NCBI GenBank assembly: GCA_025617745.1
Contig: CM046870.1
Coordinates: 10,282,410 to 10,346,409 of the forward strand
Source of the DNA: Heliocidaris erythrogramma
Lineage: Eukaryota; Echinodermata; Echinoidea; Camarodonta; Echinometridae
Length of the DNA stretch: 64,000 nt
Reading direction: 5' to 3'
This document shows positions 45,654 to 56,869 of the stretch, piece by piece. The position numbers and the translations under genes are program-made. Each line of letters opens with the position of its first letter. Position 1 is the stretch's first letter. The notes beneath the pieces were generated by a model. That model was not told where the DNA came from. It did not search any database and saw only the letters and a program-made list of their open reading frames with translations.

Positions 45654-46963
45654 TAGGTTTTCCCGGTCAATTTCGCAGATTTGTCATTCAATTTGATAAG
45701 GGAGTCATTCAAATTCGCGAAAAAGATCTGTGCCATGAAATGTATCATTCAAATTCATTTTGAGGTCATTCAAATTCGCACTTCGGTCAAGACATTTAGC
45801 GTCTACATCATTCAAATTCAAATATGCGTGGAGAGCATTCAAATTCGCTACCTCGCTTGGAAGCGTCTTTTCGAGCATTCAAATTCGCACGTGGGCATTC
45901 GAATTCGTAATGAGTTCATTCAATTTAGCATGTATTTAGCGTTTGTGTGTTTTTGCTCATCTATTCAAGTCGTAATGTTTAAAATAACATGTTTTGTCAT
46001 GTACAGTTGTTGCAGCTATCATGAAATCCTTTATACGACAGACTTATCTAAGTCTGTCGTATAAAGCTTCATTTCCCCATTGCTTACACACATTTTGATT
46101 CGGGCCACGTCTGTTGTAGGTATCTCTCTCGTCAAAATGACATAGGCCTACTATACAAAGGAAACATTATATATATAACATAATTCATGATAACTACATG
46201 TACGTTATGAATAACATTTTTCAGAGTATACATTGACAGCCAACACAGTGACACACTCAGTATATATATATAGAGTTAGACATGAAAAAAAAAAAAGATT
46301 ATGAAAAAGAATAAAAATCAATCAAGAAAATAAATGAAAAAAAAAAAGATTATGAAAAAGAATAAAAATCAATCAAGAAAATAAATGAAAAAACAAGATT
46401 ATGAAAAAAAATAAAAATCAATCAAGAACATCTGCAATTCTGCAGGCACTATAAACTATAAATGAAGAACAAAAATTCCTAGAACTAAATTTCAAAATGA
46501 TGATAAATCAGAAGAAAATAAAATAAAAATAATAAATCAGAAGAAAAATAAAAGAATGTTATTGATTATAGAAAAACACACCCATGTGTGCAGAAAACTC
46601 ATAAGGAAAGAATGAAAATACCAAATAATTATCAACTGACAAAATTTACTGGAACTACATTTGATTTTGAATGCTCAACGTGTTAAGTTGAATAATCGGA
46701 AATGAAATTGAATGCTGGAATAACAGTATTGCGCAATTGCCTTGCCATTCTTTGCTAAATTGAATGAACGTTTTGCGAACTAGGTGCATTTAGTGCGAAT
46801 TTGATTGACAAAAACTTAGATTCAAATGACATAAATACAAATTCGAATGATATGAAAATGAATTTGAATTACAAATCGGCTGTGCGCGACCTAAATTCTT
46901 GAAATTTAATGCACGCAAAATGAAATTGACTGACGATCTTACGAAATTGACCGGGAAAACCTA
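45654..46963. mobile_element. Element with TAGGTTTTCCCGGTCAATTT ends and CATTCAAATTCG iterons
   Basis: Termini match in inverse over 24 bases; TA stands outside both ends (45652-45653, 46964-46965). The left subterminal region (45690-45930) repeats CATTCAAATTCG about ten times; the right (46800-46900) has the inverse, CGAATTTGAATG-like words. The core includes a tandem repeat of about 62 bases at 46290-46420 (ATGAAAAAGAATAAAAATC). No coding region. It begins 56 bases after the sulfotransferase stop codon. Confidence 0.88.
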
Positions 46964-46984
46964 TAGTTCAGTTTAAAAGCAGCA

Positions 46985-47830
46985 AGTATACATTTTCGTA
47001 CAAATAAACAGAGGACAACTGTACCCTTCGAGAGTAAAGTTGTGTCTAGTTAATGTAGAGGACGATTTCATTCTCATTTTCATATAACTACTCTAATATA
47101 GTCTTCACTGTTATTCTTTTTCTTACACCTCAAACGTTAATGCTCCTTATTTTGCTTGTAATAATCGAAACTGTTTCTGCACTTAGTTTTGTTGTCAGTT
47201 ATTTTGTGTATTGTTAATTGCACAGTAGTTATTGTTATATACTTTCAAAAATGAAAATGAAATAAAATCTAAATCTGAATCTGAATCTAATTTTACTCCT
47301 CAACGAAAATTCACACTGGGACATGATAACCTCATGTATATGCCTATCCTGGAAAACGACAGTCCGATTTCCGAAACAGTCGGTATCGAATTAATGAATG
47401 AATTAATGAATGAAAGAACTTTATTACCAGAAATTGATCATGATTCAGTATACATTTTAAATACAGTACAGTTATTATGTAAAAGGACAGCACTTGATAG
47501 CAATACTACTATAGTAAAGTGTGGAGCCCTTGTGCGAAATACGAATAGCACACGTTATAAATGAATTATTTTCCTTGTAGAAAGTTGCTACATGACATGA
47601 AATAGATTCGCTAATTCTACACTAAGACGGGTAAAAATATATTTACATAGAAGTTTGAATAGGTCTCGAAATAAATGATCTTTTGTAACTGTACAAAGTG
47701 AATAGAAGGAGCATTTATTTCTGATATCTTTCGGCAGACTATTCCATACGTCAGATCCTGCAAATTACATTGCATTTTTGCCATGCTCTGTTTTCACTCT
47801 AGGCAAGTGTGAGAACATGTGAAGTATCAT
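46985..47830 (+). other. No gene; possible LINE 3' remnants
   Basis: AAAATGAAATAAAATC then repeats of TAAATCTGAATC at about 47252-47292 look like a LINE tail with short terminal repeats. GGCAGACTATTCCATACG at about 47735 also resembles a 3' region found near LINEs. Both calls are weak. Confidence 0.35.
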
Positions 47831-47869
47831 GTCCTCAATATTTGAGTTTGAGATAAGTAAACTGCAGAG

Positions 47870-48520
47870 TCAGGGGTGTCGTTAGAAATGGCTGTCGGAA
47901 AATGCCACCTCTGTCAGCAAAAAAAAAAAAGGAGGGGGGAAAAGGAAATGGAAAAGGGCAAAAGAGAAAGGAGAAGAAAAAAGAAAAGAAAAGGAAAGGA
48001 AAACAAAAACAGCAAGAAAAAATGGAGGAAAAACTGGCCAAAGTTAATATTCGGGCAAAAGGCGTCCCCCTTCGGCAGTAGGCTGCAGCCCCCCCCCCCC
48101 CACCCCCGAGGATTTTCAAAGTTCCGATATTCGGGCAGCGAAGTGAGGTTCCAGAATATCCACATGTTTGGGCAGCGAGGTTCCCAGATAATTATGTCGC
48201 TTCTGTAACTTCTGAATATTTTCTTTATGAAAAGTTAAAAAAAAAAATTGCTCGCTCTCTTCGCTTGCTCGCAAAAATTTAGAAACTGAAAAGCTGATAT
48301 TCGGGCAAAAGGCGTCCCCCTTCAGGAAAGTTCCGATATTCGGGCAACCACCACTTCATATTCGGGCAGCAAAGTGAAGTGCCAGAACATCCACGTATTT
48401 GGGCAGTGAAGTTCCCAGATAATTATGTAACTTCGGTACATTTCCCTACAAAAAGAAGAAAAAAGAAATTGAAAAGTTGATATTCGGGCTTCAGCCTCCT
48501 CCTTGCGAAAATGTGCCTGC
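47870..48520. repeat. TATTCGGGCA repeat, tandem copies
   Basis: GATATTCGGGCAAAAGGCG begins at about 48047 and 48297, each followed by matching blocks (CCAGAACATCCAC, TCCCAGATAATTATGT), giving a tandem duplication of about 250 bases. The same word ends the fold-back element at 59194-60142. A purine-rich AAAGGAAA stretch precedes it. Confidence 0.75.
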
Positions 48521-48616
48521 ATGATCAAGATCTCTACATCTGTGATTTTCTTTTATTGTCATTTATGGGGGGTGGGATATTAGGGTGCAGCATTTTTGTC
48601 GGAAAATTTGGGCATC

Positions 48617-49015
48617 CATGGCATCCATCCTGAAACTCTTGCAACAATACTGAGGAATAAGATACGGGCGGATGCCACGCTCATTTTTGCCTAAAAATGC
48701 CATTTGGAGCTCAAAATTTGAAAGAATGTCAAAAATCACGATTTTTAATTTTTTGACATTATATGTAATACCTGCTTAAGGCTTTTCAAGTGGTATCAGA
48801 TTTATTTTGAGTTTGAAGTTATAAGCTTGATTAATATAAAATTGAAAGTTGGATATTACACACACATGTATGGCGTAATGAAACATAAAACTGTGATTTA
48901 CTCAAAATAATAGGTTGTGAAAACTACCAATATTTCAACGTTTTTTACCCAACGTACATATTTAAACGCTTTTTCTTGATTAAACATATCATGTATATTG
49001 TAATGTCACACGCAG
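48617..49015. repeat. Inverted repeat arm, partner at 58030-58395
   Basis: Reads inward GGCATCCATCCTGAAACTC, GGGCGGATGCCACGC, TTTTTGCCTAAAAATGCC and so on to TTCTTGATTAAACATATC. The same order, inverted, occupies 58030-58395 with about 80 percent identity by eye. The two arms are 9 kb apart; they may be ends of one element or two separate copies. Confidence 0.8.
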
Positions 49016-50300
49016 AAAAGTGTGATGTCATTGCGGTACATGTCCATTTACCTGTACACAATGGATAAGATGTTGCATAATGAATAGCTATTGTACAACT
49101 AAAGCCACCCATGCAAAATGGCAACCATCTTGGTATCCCCATTGTCTCGCAAAGGTGATATCTAAGAGCAGTTGTAGGTCTTTGTCACTTCTTTGAAGAA
49201 TTGACAAACCTTTGTCAGACCAAGCAACTTACAAGTGCATGCGAAATCCTGTGTAACCAAAGAAACAGCTGAACCAAATATCTTCACACAAATAGGTTAT
49301 ATGACAAGATAAAAGTATCTTCATTTGAATGTACATGACTACAAAAATGGTTTATTATGAGAAAATCCAGTGTCATGCATTCCACAGCTGATCATGAGTG
49401 TCATATGGTAGCTAGTGTATAGGTCAGTGGGTATCTCACAAATAGAACTGCTCTGACATTACTTTGTAAAGAAAATGGCAGCCCCCTGGGGATAATGTCA
49501 AGCAAGGAAACTGCAACTTTTGGAGACACTGTTCTCCTTCTTAAATAATCAAATAGGAGTAATTTCAAGATATTTGTAACAGGCTGACAATTATCTACAT
49601 GATTATAGGTTAATGTTTGTTTTATTACCCCTTTAAATTAAGTTTTTTCTGTTAGATGGGACCATTAACTATCAAAATATGCTTCTTTGCCCTAAATTAA
49701 GAGGTGGGCGTGACCACAAAGGCTATTAACATGGCAACGGATCAAGAACAGTAGAATTTCAGAAAATGTCATGTATTCGTGATTAAGAAAGTACAAATTA
49801 AAACACATTTTAACATTTTAGAATAATGTATCAAAAGTTTCTCACTTGATTAAAACCCAAATAAGAGTTATAAAAAGTGTCCATCATGTTTGAAAATGGC
49901 TGTTGCTATGAAAACAGTAAAAAAAGACTTATATTTGAGCAAAAAAACCCATGATGCTACCGGAAAAAAGTCAATATTAATACATTTGTATTGTATATGA
50001 TTATCTTCTCTTTTACAGGTCACTCACTTATCATAACTTGATTAAGTAAAGGGGTGATGGATGTGTCCACTACATGTGTTGGCCGTTACCATGGTAACAG
50101 ATATATTTATTGTGTTGTATTTCTAACAAAATACTATGGTTGTTTTCAACATGAAATAATGGTAAACATTTAATATTTTTTTGCCGCCTGTTTGATTATA
50201 TTCAAATTTAAGTTTGGAATAGAGTTTAAATTTGATTTATGAAAAAAATTTGTTGCCATGAAAACAGAATTTTAATGAAGATGACATCTTTCAACTAAAG
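49016..50300. other. No gene; AT-rich, with GTTACCATGGTAACAG words
   Basis: CCGTTACCATGGTAACAG at about 50082 is a palindromic word; related CATGGCAACGGA at about 49730 and GTTGCTATGAAAACAG at 49903. Probably the interior of the element whose arm is at 48617-49015. Confidence 0.45.
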
Positions 50301-50307
50301 AAAGAAA

Positions 50308-50335
50308 TGATGATGATGATGATGATGATGATGAT
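50308..50335. repeat. (GAT)n microsatellite
   Basis: Nine ATG/GAT triplets, immediately followed by a LINE-like 3' segment. Its Met-rich frame is not a gene. Confidence 0.95.
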
Positions 50336-50339
50336 GGCT

Positions 50340-50660
50340 TCTTCTATAGCGCCGGTATCCGCCTCAATTGGGCGCTCATGGCGCTTGCTCAGGATGTCTC
50401 ACAAATTTCAATGTTTTCAGACCGTGGTTGAAATTCTGTTTCTTTCCAAAAATTGTCTTGATAGTCATACATGTAAGTTATTCTTGTGATTGTGTTGCAG
50501 TGGGGAACAAATAGGTTTTCAGGTATGATTGAAAAGTTGATAGGGTCTCTGCTCTCCTAATGAACTGGGGGAGGCTATTCCACAGCTTAGGCCCGGAGAT
50601 GTAGAAGGCTCTATCCCCCCAGGTTGTGTGGCTGAGAGATTCGGCCAGCAAATGTAACTA
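50340..50660. mobile_element. Probable LINE-associated fragment
   Basis: GGGGGAGGCTATTCCACAGC then TTAGGCCCGGAGATGTAG and GGCTCTATCCCCCCA is a pattern often seen repeated near LINE 3' ends in invertebrate genomes; an adjacent GGCGCTCATGGCGCTTGC supports a repeat. Family uncertain. Confidence 0.35.
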
Positions 50661-51107
50661 ACCAATATAAAATATATAGCAACCAGATTAACAGACACTG
50701 TCAGCGATTAGAATCTGCTTGTTGGCTGTGAATGTGACCACTATAGCTGTTACTAAAAAGTGGTAGCTAATACAAAGAGTGGTGTTGTCTTTCTTGATTC
50801 AAATCAAGATCCAGAAGATTTTTGTCCCCAGTAAAAAGGATAATACCAAAATTTTCGCCCATAACATGATGACAAGACCTGCTACTTGATTCATTCAATT
50901 TATATATTTATATATTCGTTTATTTATTTATTTGAACTTATTCATACAGGATAAAAGCATGGTCAGTATAAAACTGTTTTGCATCATGGTCCTGATGTAA
51001 CAGGATTAAACAATAAGGTAGAGCATAAATTGATAACAATTTTTATAAGAAAATACAAGTAATATAGGAACATACACAAAAAAACTTAACTATTAACCCC
51101 CCCCCCC

Positions 51108-51205
51108 CACTACCCCCTAGTCAATTACCCCAGAATCTAGGGGTAGTTGTCCGGGGGGTAATTGTCCTGGGGGTAGTTTTCCAGGGGGTAGTTGTCCTAC
51201 AATCG
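51108..51205. repeat. Short fold-back of GGTAGTTGTCC units
   Basis: CTACCCCCTAGTCAATTACC on the left faces GGTAGTTGTCCGGGGGG on the right. The right end TTTTCCAGGGGGTAGTTGTC matches the outer end of the large element at 9734-14395, so this is a minimal relative of it. Confidence 0.8.
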
Positions 51206-51519
51206 GCCATTGGAAAAAATCCTTTATCTCCTGCCTAAGAATGAATCCTATCAAATTTGGATTAAAATCCAGCCATGCATTTTTGGAAGAAGTTGAAAAA
51301 AAATTGAAAAGATTAGCGCGACGTACGACAAAGATGGTGAGCGACCGCAATAGCCCAATTGAAAATCAGAGGTAAAAGGGGAACTTCTTGCATATCATAA
51401 GTGATACTCACCAGCTATGAGTATGAGAATGGAAAAAGGGAGACTGGAGTATTCATTATTTTAAAAAACGGGGCTATTATTGCAGAAAGGGAAAGGGGTC
51501 GGTACACCGTCGCTTGGTC

Positions 51520-52005
51520 TACCACCACTTGGTCTAATCACCAGTTCGTCGAACTCCACGCGGTCTAACTTCATTTTGTCTACAACCAGTTTGTCTACTT
51601 ACCATTTCGTCTAATTTCCATTTGGCCTAATAACCAATTCGTCTAATACACAGTTTGGCTAACCCCATTTAGTCTAAAACCCATTTGGGCTAATTTTCAC
51701 TTCGGCTAATTTTCACTTCGTCTATTTCCAAATAGTCTAACAGTCATTTTGTCTACAAGCCACATAGTCTAATATCCATTTGGGCTACACCTATTTTGGC
51801 TAATACCATATGGTCTACCTATCATTTGGTCCAATTCCATTTAGTCTAATAACCAGTTGGGCTACTTATCATTTAGTCTAACTCCCATATGGTCTAATGA
51901 CCATTTGGTCTAATATCCAATTTGTCTAATAACCAGTTAGGCTACTTATCATTTGGTCTAATTTTCATATAGTCTAATAACCATTTGGCCTAATAACTAT
52001 TTATT
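51520..52005 (+). repeat. TTGGTCTAAT iteron array (left)
   Basis: About thirty degenerate units. Some carry GGGCTAAT or GGCCTAAT in place of GGTCTAAT. Confidence 0.9.
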
Positions 52006-53025
52006 CTTCTGGCCATATAGCAGCAAGCTCAGAAAGGACTCGGGAAATGAAACTTTAAAAAATGAAACTTCAAAGAAGTCATCTACGTAAATGTGCACTA
52101 TAAGAGTTATTCACCTTGTTGTTGCTTATATCAAGATCAATCAATATCCCTATATTTTATATGTTAATTATTTAATTCATTAAACTCAATTACATAATTA
52201 TTTAGTATTATTTTTTAGTAATTAAAACATTCATAGGTCTCCTCTTCCTTTCATGACTTAAGTAGAAGAACCTGATTTTGTACTGCACTTCAAATTATGT
52301 TTGTTTGGTTGATAATCTGTTATTCATGTTTCTTATTTGATCCGATGTACAAATGTTTGTGCAAGTAGTCAATAAAAGCTAGGGGCGGTGCCAGGGTATT
52401 TTCATAGGAGGGGCAAGACGACCCACAGAAAAAGGGAGAAACTTAATTATAATTGGTGAAGACAAGAATGGAAAATGGCGTTTTAATAGTTACGTTGCTG
52501 AACCCTTACATTGTATTTAACACACATTAAATTTTAAGGATATATTTTCTAATCTTTTTAATATGCAATTCTGCTCTACTCCTAACTTGAATGCGAACAA
52601 CCCAAAATACCATGTTCTTGTTGAAGGTCATGCATGAAGCTTGCATTATACAGTGATTTCATGACGAAGATGCCACAAAAGCGTTTAATTTCAAGCACAA
52701 TCTCTCAATAAATGAGATAGATAGGACTTTATGTCACTGACATGAGTTACAATAGATAAGTGCGAGAGAGCGTACCGAACAAGCTTCGGGCGGGGGATAT
52801 CTTAATTGCTGCAATGTTATTAAACATTTAATTGGGCACTGTGTCCCCAGCTCTCGCTAAGTTCCTGCTCAAAGGTGTCACACTTTGTCATATCAAGAAC
52901 TAAATATTCTGCCATTAAGCTTCCCAGATTCTTTTGAGCTATGCAAACTGCTTTTTTCAGGGGCGGCGCTACAGGGTGGGGGGCAGGGGGCGGTTGCCCC
53001 TATGATTTTTCAAGTGACCAAAGGA
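52006..53025. other. No gene; MITE-like termini of the GGCGTAGCC type
   Basis: TAGGGGCGGTGCCAGGG at about 52381 and AGGGGCGGCGCTACAGGG at about 52960 resemble GGCGTAGCCAGGG-type ends. No complete element could be closed. Confidence 0.45.
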
Positions 53026-53110
53026 GAGAGAGAGAAAGAGAGAGAGAGAGAGATAGAGAGAGAGGAAGAACGAAAAAAAAGGAGAAGAAAAAGAAAGAAG
53101 AGTATGCAAC

Positions 53111-53153
<43 letters not shown>

Positions 53154-53155
53154 TG
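53026..53155. repeat. (GA)n and (ATT)n microsatellites
   Basis: GAGAGA tract at 53026-53064 and (ATT)n at about 53112-53152. Confidence 0.95.
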
Positions 53156-53480
53156 TTCATCTAAAACGTAAATTAACTCGTTGGCAGGGGGCACAATGCC
53201 CCCCCCCCGTCACCTTTCCAGTGTCTCCTGCTACCCACAAAAATGCCGCTTTTTATACTTGTTCACTGCCTTCTTTTTCTTCTTTTAAGGCAGTGGCGTA
53301 TCTATAGGTATTATGACGCCCTGGGCAAACAGTGAATTTGCACCCCCTCCCCGAGTCACATTATATTACGAGAAAGCGAAGCGACCGAGCAGCAATTTTT
53401 ATTTATTTATTTTTTCTTCCAGGGGGTTCCTTTATTCATCATCAACATAACAATTTTTTACAAAAGATCGTACATATATA

Positions 53481-54362
53481 CTGAACTACAAAAGAAACGT
53501 CGCACATGTATGTGTTTGAAACTGTTTTATTGACAATGAAACATATTCTTTATTCAAGAGTGAAAACTGAGAAAATGTTTTGCTTTGTTTTGATTAACAA
53601 GTACAGATGTGCAATAACGACTCGTCGTTGATAGCGCCAGTTCTGACGTTGTTGGGCCCACAGGAGACGTTCCCGACGATGTCGAACGGTGAGGATAGGG
53701 CCCCGAGCAAGACGCCGACAAGACAAGTTGAAGCTTCTCAGCCGACGACGAACAGTTGCTACAGAAATTGGTCTGTTGTGTGTGCCAATAGTCTGTAGAG
53801 CCGATTCTGTTGCTCTGCGGAAGCGATCCTGCAAGTGGTCCCGGTGAAGATGGCGATCTTGACGTGCTGTTGTCACCCTGGGACGACCACTGCGCTGACG
53901 ATCGTTGGTGCTGTTGGTTGCATTGTATCACTCCCGCAGTCTCTCTACTGTCCGAACGCTGCATTGAAGTCGTTGGCAATGACTCTAGGACGTTGGCCAG
54001 CATGAAGACGTCCGATGGCTTGTTCCCTCTGGTTTCGAGTCAGACGTGGCATTGTGACAGCGCTCAGGAAATGAATGACAGGATGAAGGTTTTGGGTCCC
54101 TTTTAAACCCACTGGATAGAGGATGTGCATGTGCATCATGCTTTTCAAAAAGCTGCGCTCGAGTGCACTACCATGTTCACGGAAAGGATATGAGTTTTAA
54201 TCCTACACAGAAATCACATTTTGTTATGATGATGTGTTATGGACGGTCAATGCCATATCTGTGATGTTAAAAAAGCATAAAATATGATTTTACGTATCAA
54301 ATTCCAATATCATGTGTAAAAGATATCAATTTGAAAAGTGCGACGTTCCTTTTGTAGTTCAG
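53481..54362 (-). mobile_element. Tc1-like transposon, internally deleted
   Basis: 882 bases; termini CTGAACTACAAAAG then AAACGTCGCAC, inverted at the right end with one change, and TA on both sides (53479-53480, 54363-54364). The minus strand codes the N-terminal part of the transposase only. Confidence 0.9.
53590..54052 (-). pseudogene. Tc1-like transposase, DNA-binding half
   Basis: Starts MPRLTRNQREQAIGRLHAG at 54052, then RPRVIANDFNA; the frame then shifts once near 53965 to VRTVERLRE, meets a TGA (a CGA codon in the expected RERYNATNST), and continues NDRQRSGRPRVTTARQDR, HLHRDHLQDRFRRATES, NRPISVATVRRRLRSFNLSC and RRERLLWAQQRQNWR. These are the paired HTH subdomains joined by the GRPR hook. 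The catalytic DDE domain is absent: after RQNWR the sequence runs directly into the terminal repeat. One frameshift, one stop and a 3' internal deletion; inactive. Confidence 0.88.
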
Positions 54363-54704
54363 TATATATATGTTTTTTCCTGATTTGTTATGTAAATACT
54401 TTAACAATACAGTATATACCATAATATAAAAAAAATATGCAGCCCCACAGCGGTGTATTGGATAGTTTGACACAATATAAATTGTGTACAATAATATTAT
54501 ATTACGTACAAAATTAGAGAACATAGACTCTCACCATTTTTTTTTCTTTTTTCTAACAGATATCAGTATTTTTTTTTTTGACCTCAGCTCAGGATAGAGT
54601 CAAGACAGCAACCCCCGCCCCTAGACCCTTTCAAAAGGCTCTGGCCACAACCTGTCCAGGGATGGCCAACAAAATGACGCATAGTGTTGTTGGTAGGTGC
54701 GTAG

Positions 54705-55190
54705 ACGAAAAGGGAATAGCCCAACAGGCAATTAGCCTTACTGATAATTAGACAAAGTGATGTTTAGACAAATTGGCATTTAGACCAACTGACAATTAGA
54801 CTAAATGGAAAATGGACTAAATGAAAGTTAGACCAACTGCACATTAGACCATATAAATGCTACGTAGACCAAATGGATACTAGACCAAGTGGATTTTAGA
54901 CGAAATGCCTGTAGACCAATTAGATTTAGACTGACTGGGAATTAGACAAACTGACATTAGACGAACTGGTAGTAGACCAAGTGACAACAAAATAAATTAG
55001 ACGAAATGGTAATGAGACCAAATGGTAATTAGACCAAGTGATAATTAGCCCAAGTGGTCATTAGACCTTCTGGATATTAGACCAAGTGCAAATCAGACCA
55101 AATGAAGAGTGGACCAAAAGGGTTTAGCCCGAATGAAGGTAGCCCATCTGGAAATTAGACCAAGTGATTTTAGCCCAAGCGTGCATAAAC
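54705..55190 (-). repeat. ATTAGACCAAATGG iteron array (right, inverted)
   Basis: Inverse orientation of the units at 51520-52005, about thirty copies. It abuts the GGGGCACTTATC array that follows. Confidence 0.9.
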
Positions 55191-55194
55191 CAAG

Positions 55195-56030
55195 GGGACA
55201 CCTATTAGATTTTGATAGGGGCATTTTGATCAGGGGAAGAAGCTCTTATAAAAAAACCAGGGCACTTATTAAAAGGATACGAGGCACGTTTCATAAAAAA
55301 GTGACACTTTTTAGGGGTCAAGAGGGCACTTAATAAAAGGAAAACGCCATATACCAGAATGAAAGGGGCAATATTATTGAGGATGAATAGGGCACTCAAC
55401 AGAGATGAAAAGGAGCACCTATTAGAAGGAAAAGAGCACCTATTTCAGCTGTTTCTTGTAATATTGACAAAAGGGAATAGGGGTACTTGTCAAAGTAAAA
55501 CAGGTAGCTCTCAGAATTAATAGGGGGAATAATAGATTAAGGGGTACTTATCAGCTTTTGGGAATGAAAATAAGCACTTGTCGAAGGAAAAGGGGCACGT
55601 ATCAGATTTGAATAGGGTTTTTTTATTTAAAAGGAACGTATATTAACAAAAGGGACATTTTCAGAGGTGAAAAAGGAACATTAATAATTAGATATATTTA
55701 TATATATATTTATATTTATATAGTGTAGCTACTATTATTAGTTATTCTACTGTGCTGTGATGTAATGTAACATAACTCTCAACAATTCTACTGAATAAAC
55801 ACACATTATAAAGAAACTATTGGGAGGATAAGGGTACTTGCAAAAGTAAATGTAGCACTTGTTTGATTTAAATAGGGATAGTAATCCCAGTTAAGGGTGG
55901 CTTTTATCATAGGTGGTAAGGGAGACTTTAATAATAATGTGGAACTGGCACCGGTTAGAAAGAAAAGGAGACACTTTTCTGAAGTAAAAGGGTTCACTTT
56001 TCTTATTTAAAAGGGGTAATTTGAGAGTAT
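55195..56030 (+). repeat. GGGGCACTTATCAGA iteron array
   Basis: About thirty loose units such as AGGGGCACGTATCAGATTTG, interrupted at about 55690-55800 by AT-rich DNA. Same family and orientation as 205-470. Confidence 0.85.
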
Positions 56031-56869
56031 TAAGTGGAAAAAAAAAGTGAGAATTTTGATACATTAACTTAAAACTAATAATTATCTTAATTCATTATTA
56101 ACAACATTTAATCACACAAAAAACCATTTCGGGATGCTGTAAAATCAAAATTTTATAGACAGGTTTTTGAAAGAGTACCTGGTGTGGGAGGGGAACCCCC
56201 CCTCCCTCCCACACCCTACCCTCACCCCTGCTCCCAAGGAAAGTTATAATAAATGACCTTGAATTAAATTCCATGTATATAAATAAGGATATATTTTGTA
56301 ATAGATACGATCTATTACTTTCATTCTGAAAACATAAAATCATACCCCAACAAAGATTAAATGTGCTGTCTGTATGGTAAAATGTTTTGAACAGATTTGC
56401 ACATTCATTGACTTGATATTAGGATAAGTGTGCATTACTCCACTAGAGTCCTGGTTGTATTGAGGAGTTGGAACATGTGTTTTATGCATATATCGTATGT
56501 GAAGTAGCTCTGAAGTGTCATTGATTGCAAAAAAATACGAAAACAATCCAGTATGAATGATAAATGTGTGTGTTTACATCACTTAGCATATTGTTATAGA
56601 AAGGAGGAATTTTCAGTTTTAGACAACATCGATTTTATGAAAAAGAGCCCAATTTATTATGAAACACTGTCTGGATTTGTTTGTTGGTTGTTGTTGTGTT
56701 TTTTTGGTCTTGATTATGTCGGTGTGAATATTCACCTACTATTCATTTACTGATCTTTCTGTCATTAGAGTTCCTGTCAAAAAATTGCAAACTATTTTGA
56801 ATTTTCTTTTATTTATATTTTGGCATTATTAATATAGAATAAACATTAAGACAAAAGCTGGCTTTAGCT
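56031..56869. other. No gene seen
   Basis: AT-rich with a short CCCTCCCTCCC tract at about 56200. No exon or element recognised. Confidence 0.45.

Larger units (their letters stand above)
51510..55195. mobile_element. Element bounded by inverted TTGGTCTAAT iteron arrays
   Basis: The left array (51520-52005) reads CATTTGGTCTAATAAC; the right array (54705-55190) reads the inverse. The outer ends agree: CGCTTGGTCTACC, then CACTTGGTCTAATC on the left, and inverted CGCTTGGGCTAAAATCACTT on the right. The 2.7 kb core has no recognised gene, contains (GA)n and (ATT)n tracts, and hosts a Tc1 derivative at 53481-54362. Confidence 0.75.

Noticed and set aside
47232-47564. 110-codon plus-strand frame
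   Set aside because: Begins in a LINE-like tail repeat and has no recognisable domain.
53554-54003. 149-codon minus-strand frame with Ser/Gln-rich sequence
   Set aside because: Off-frame reading of the Tc1-like transposase.
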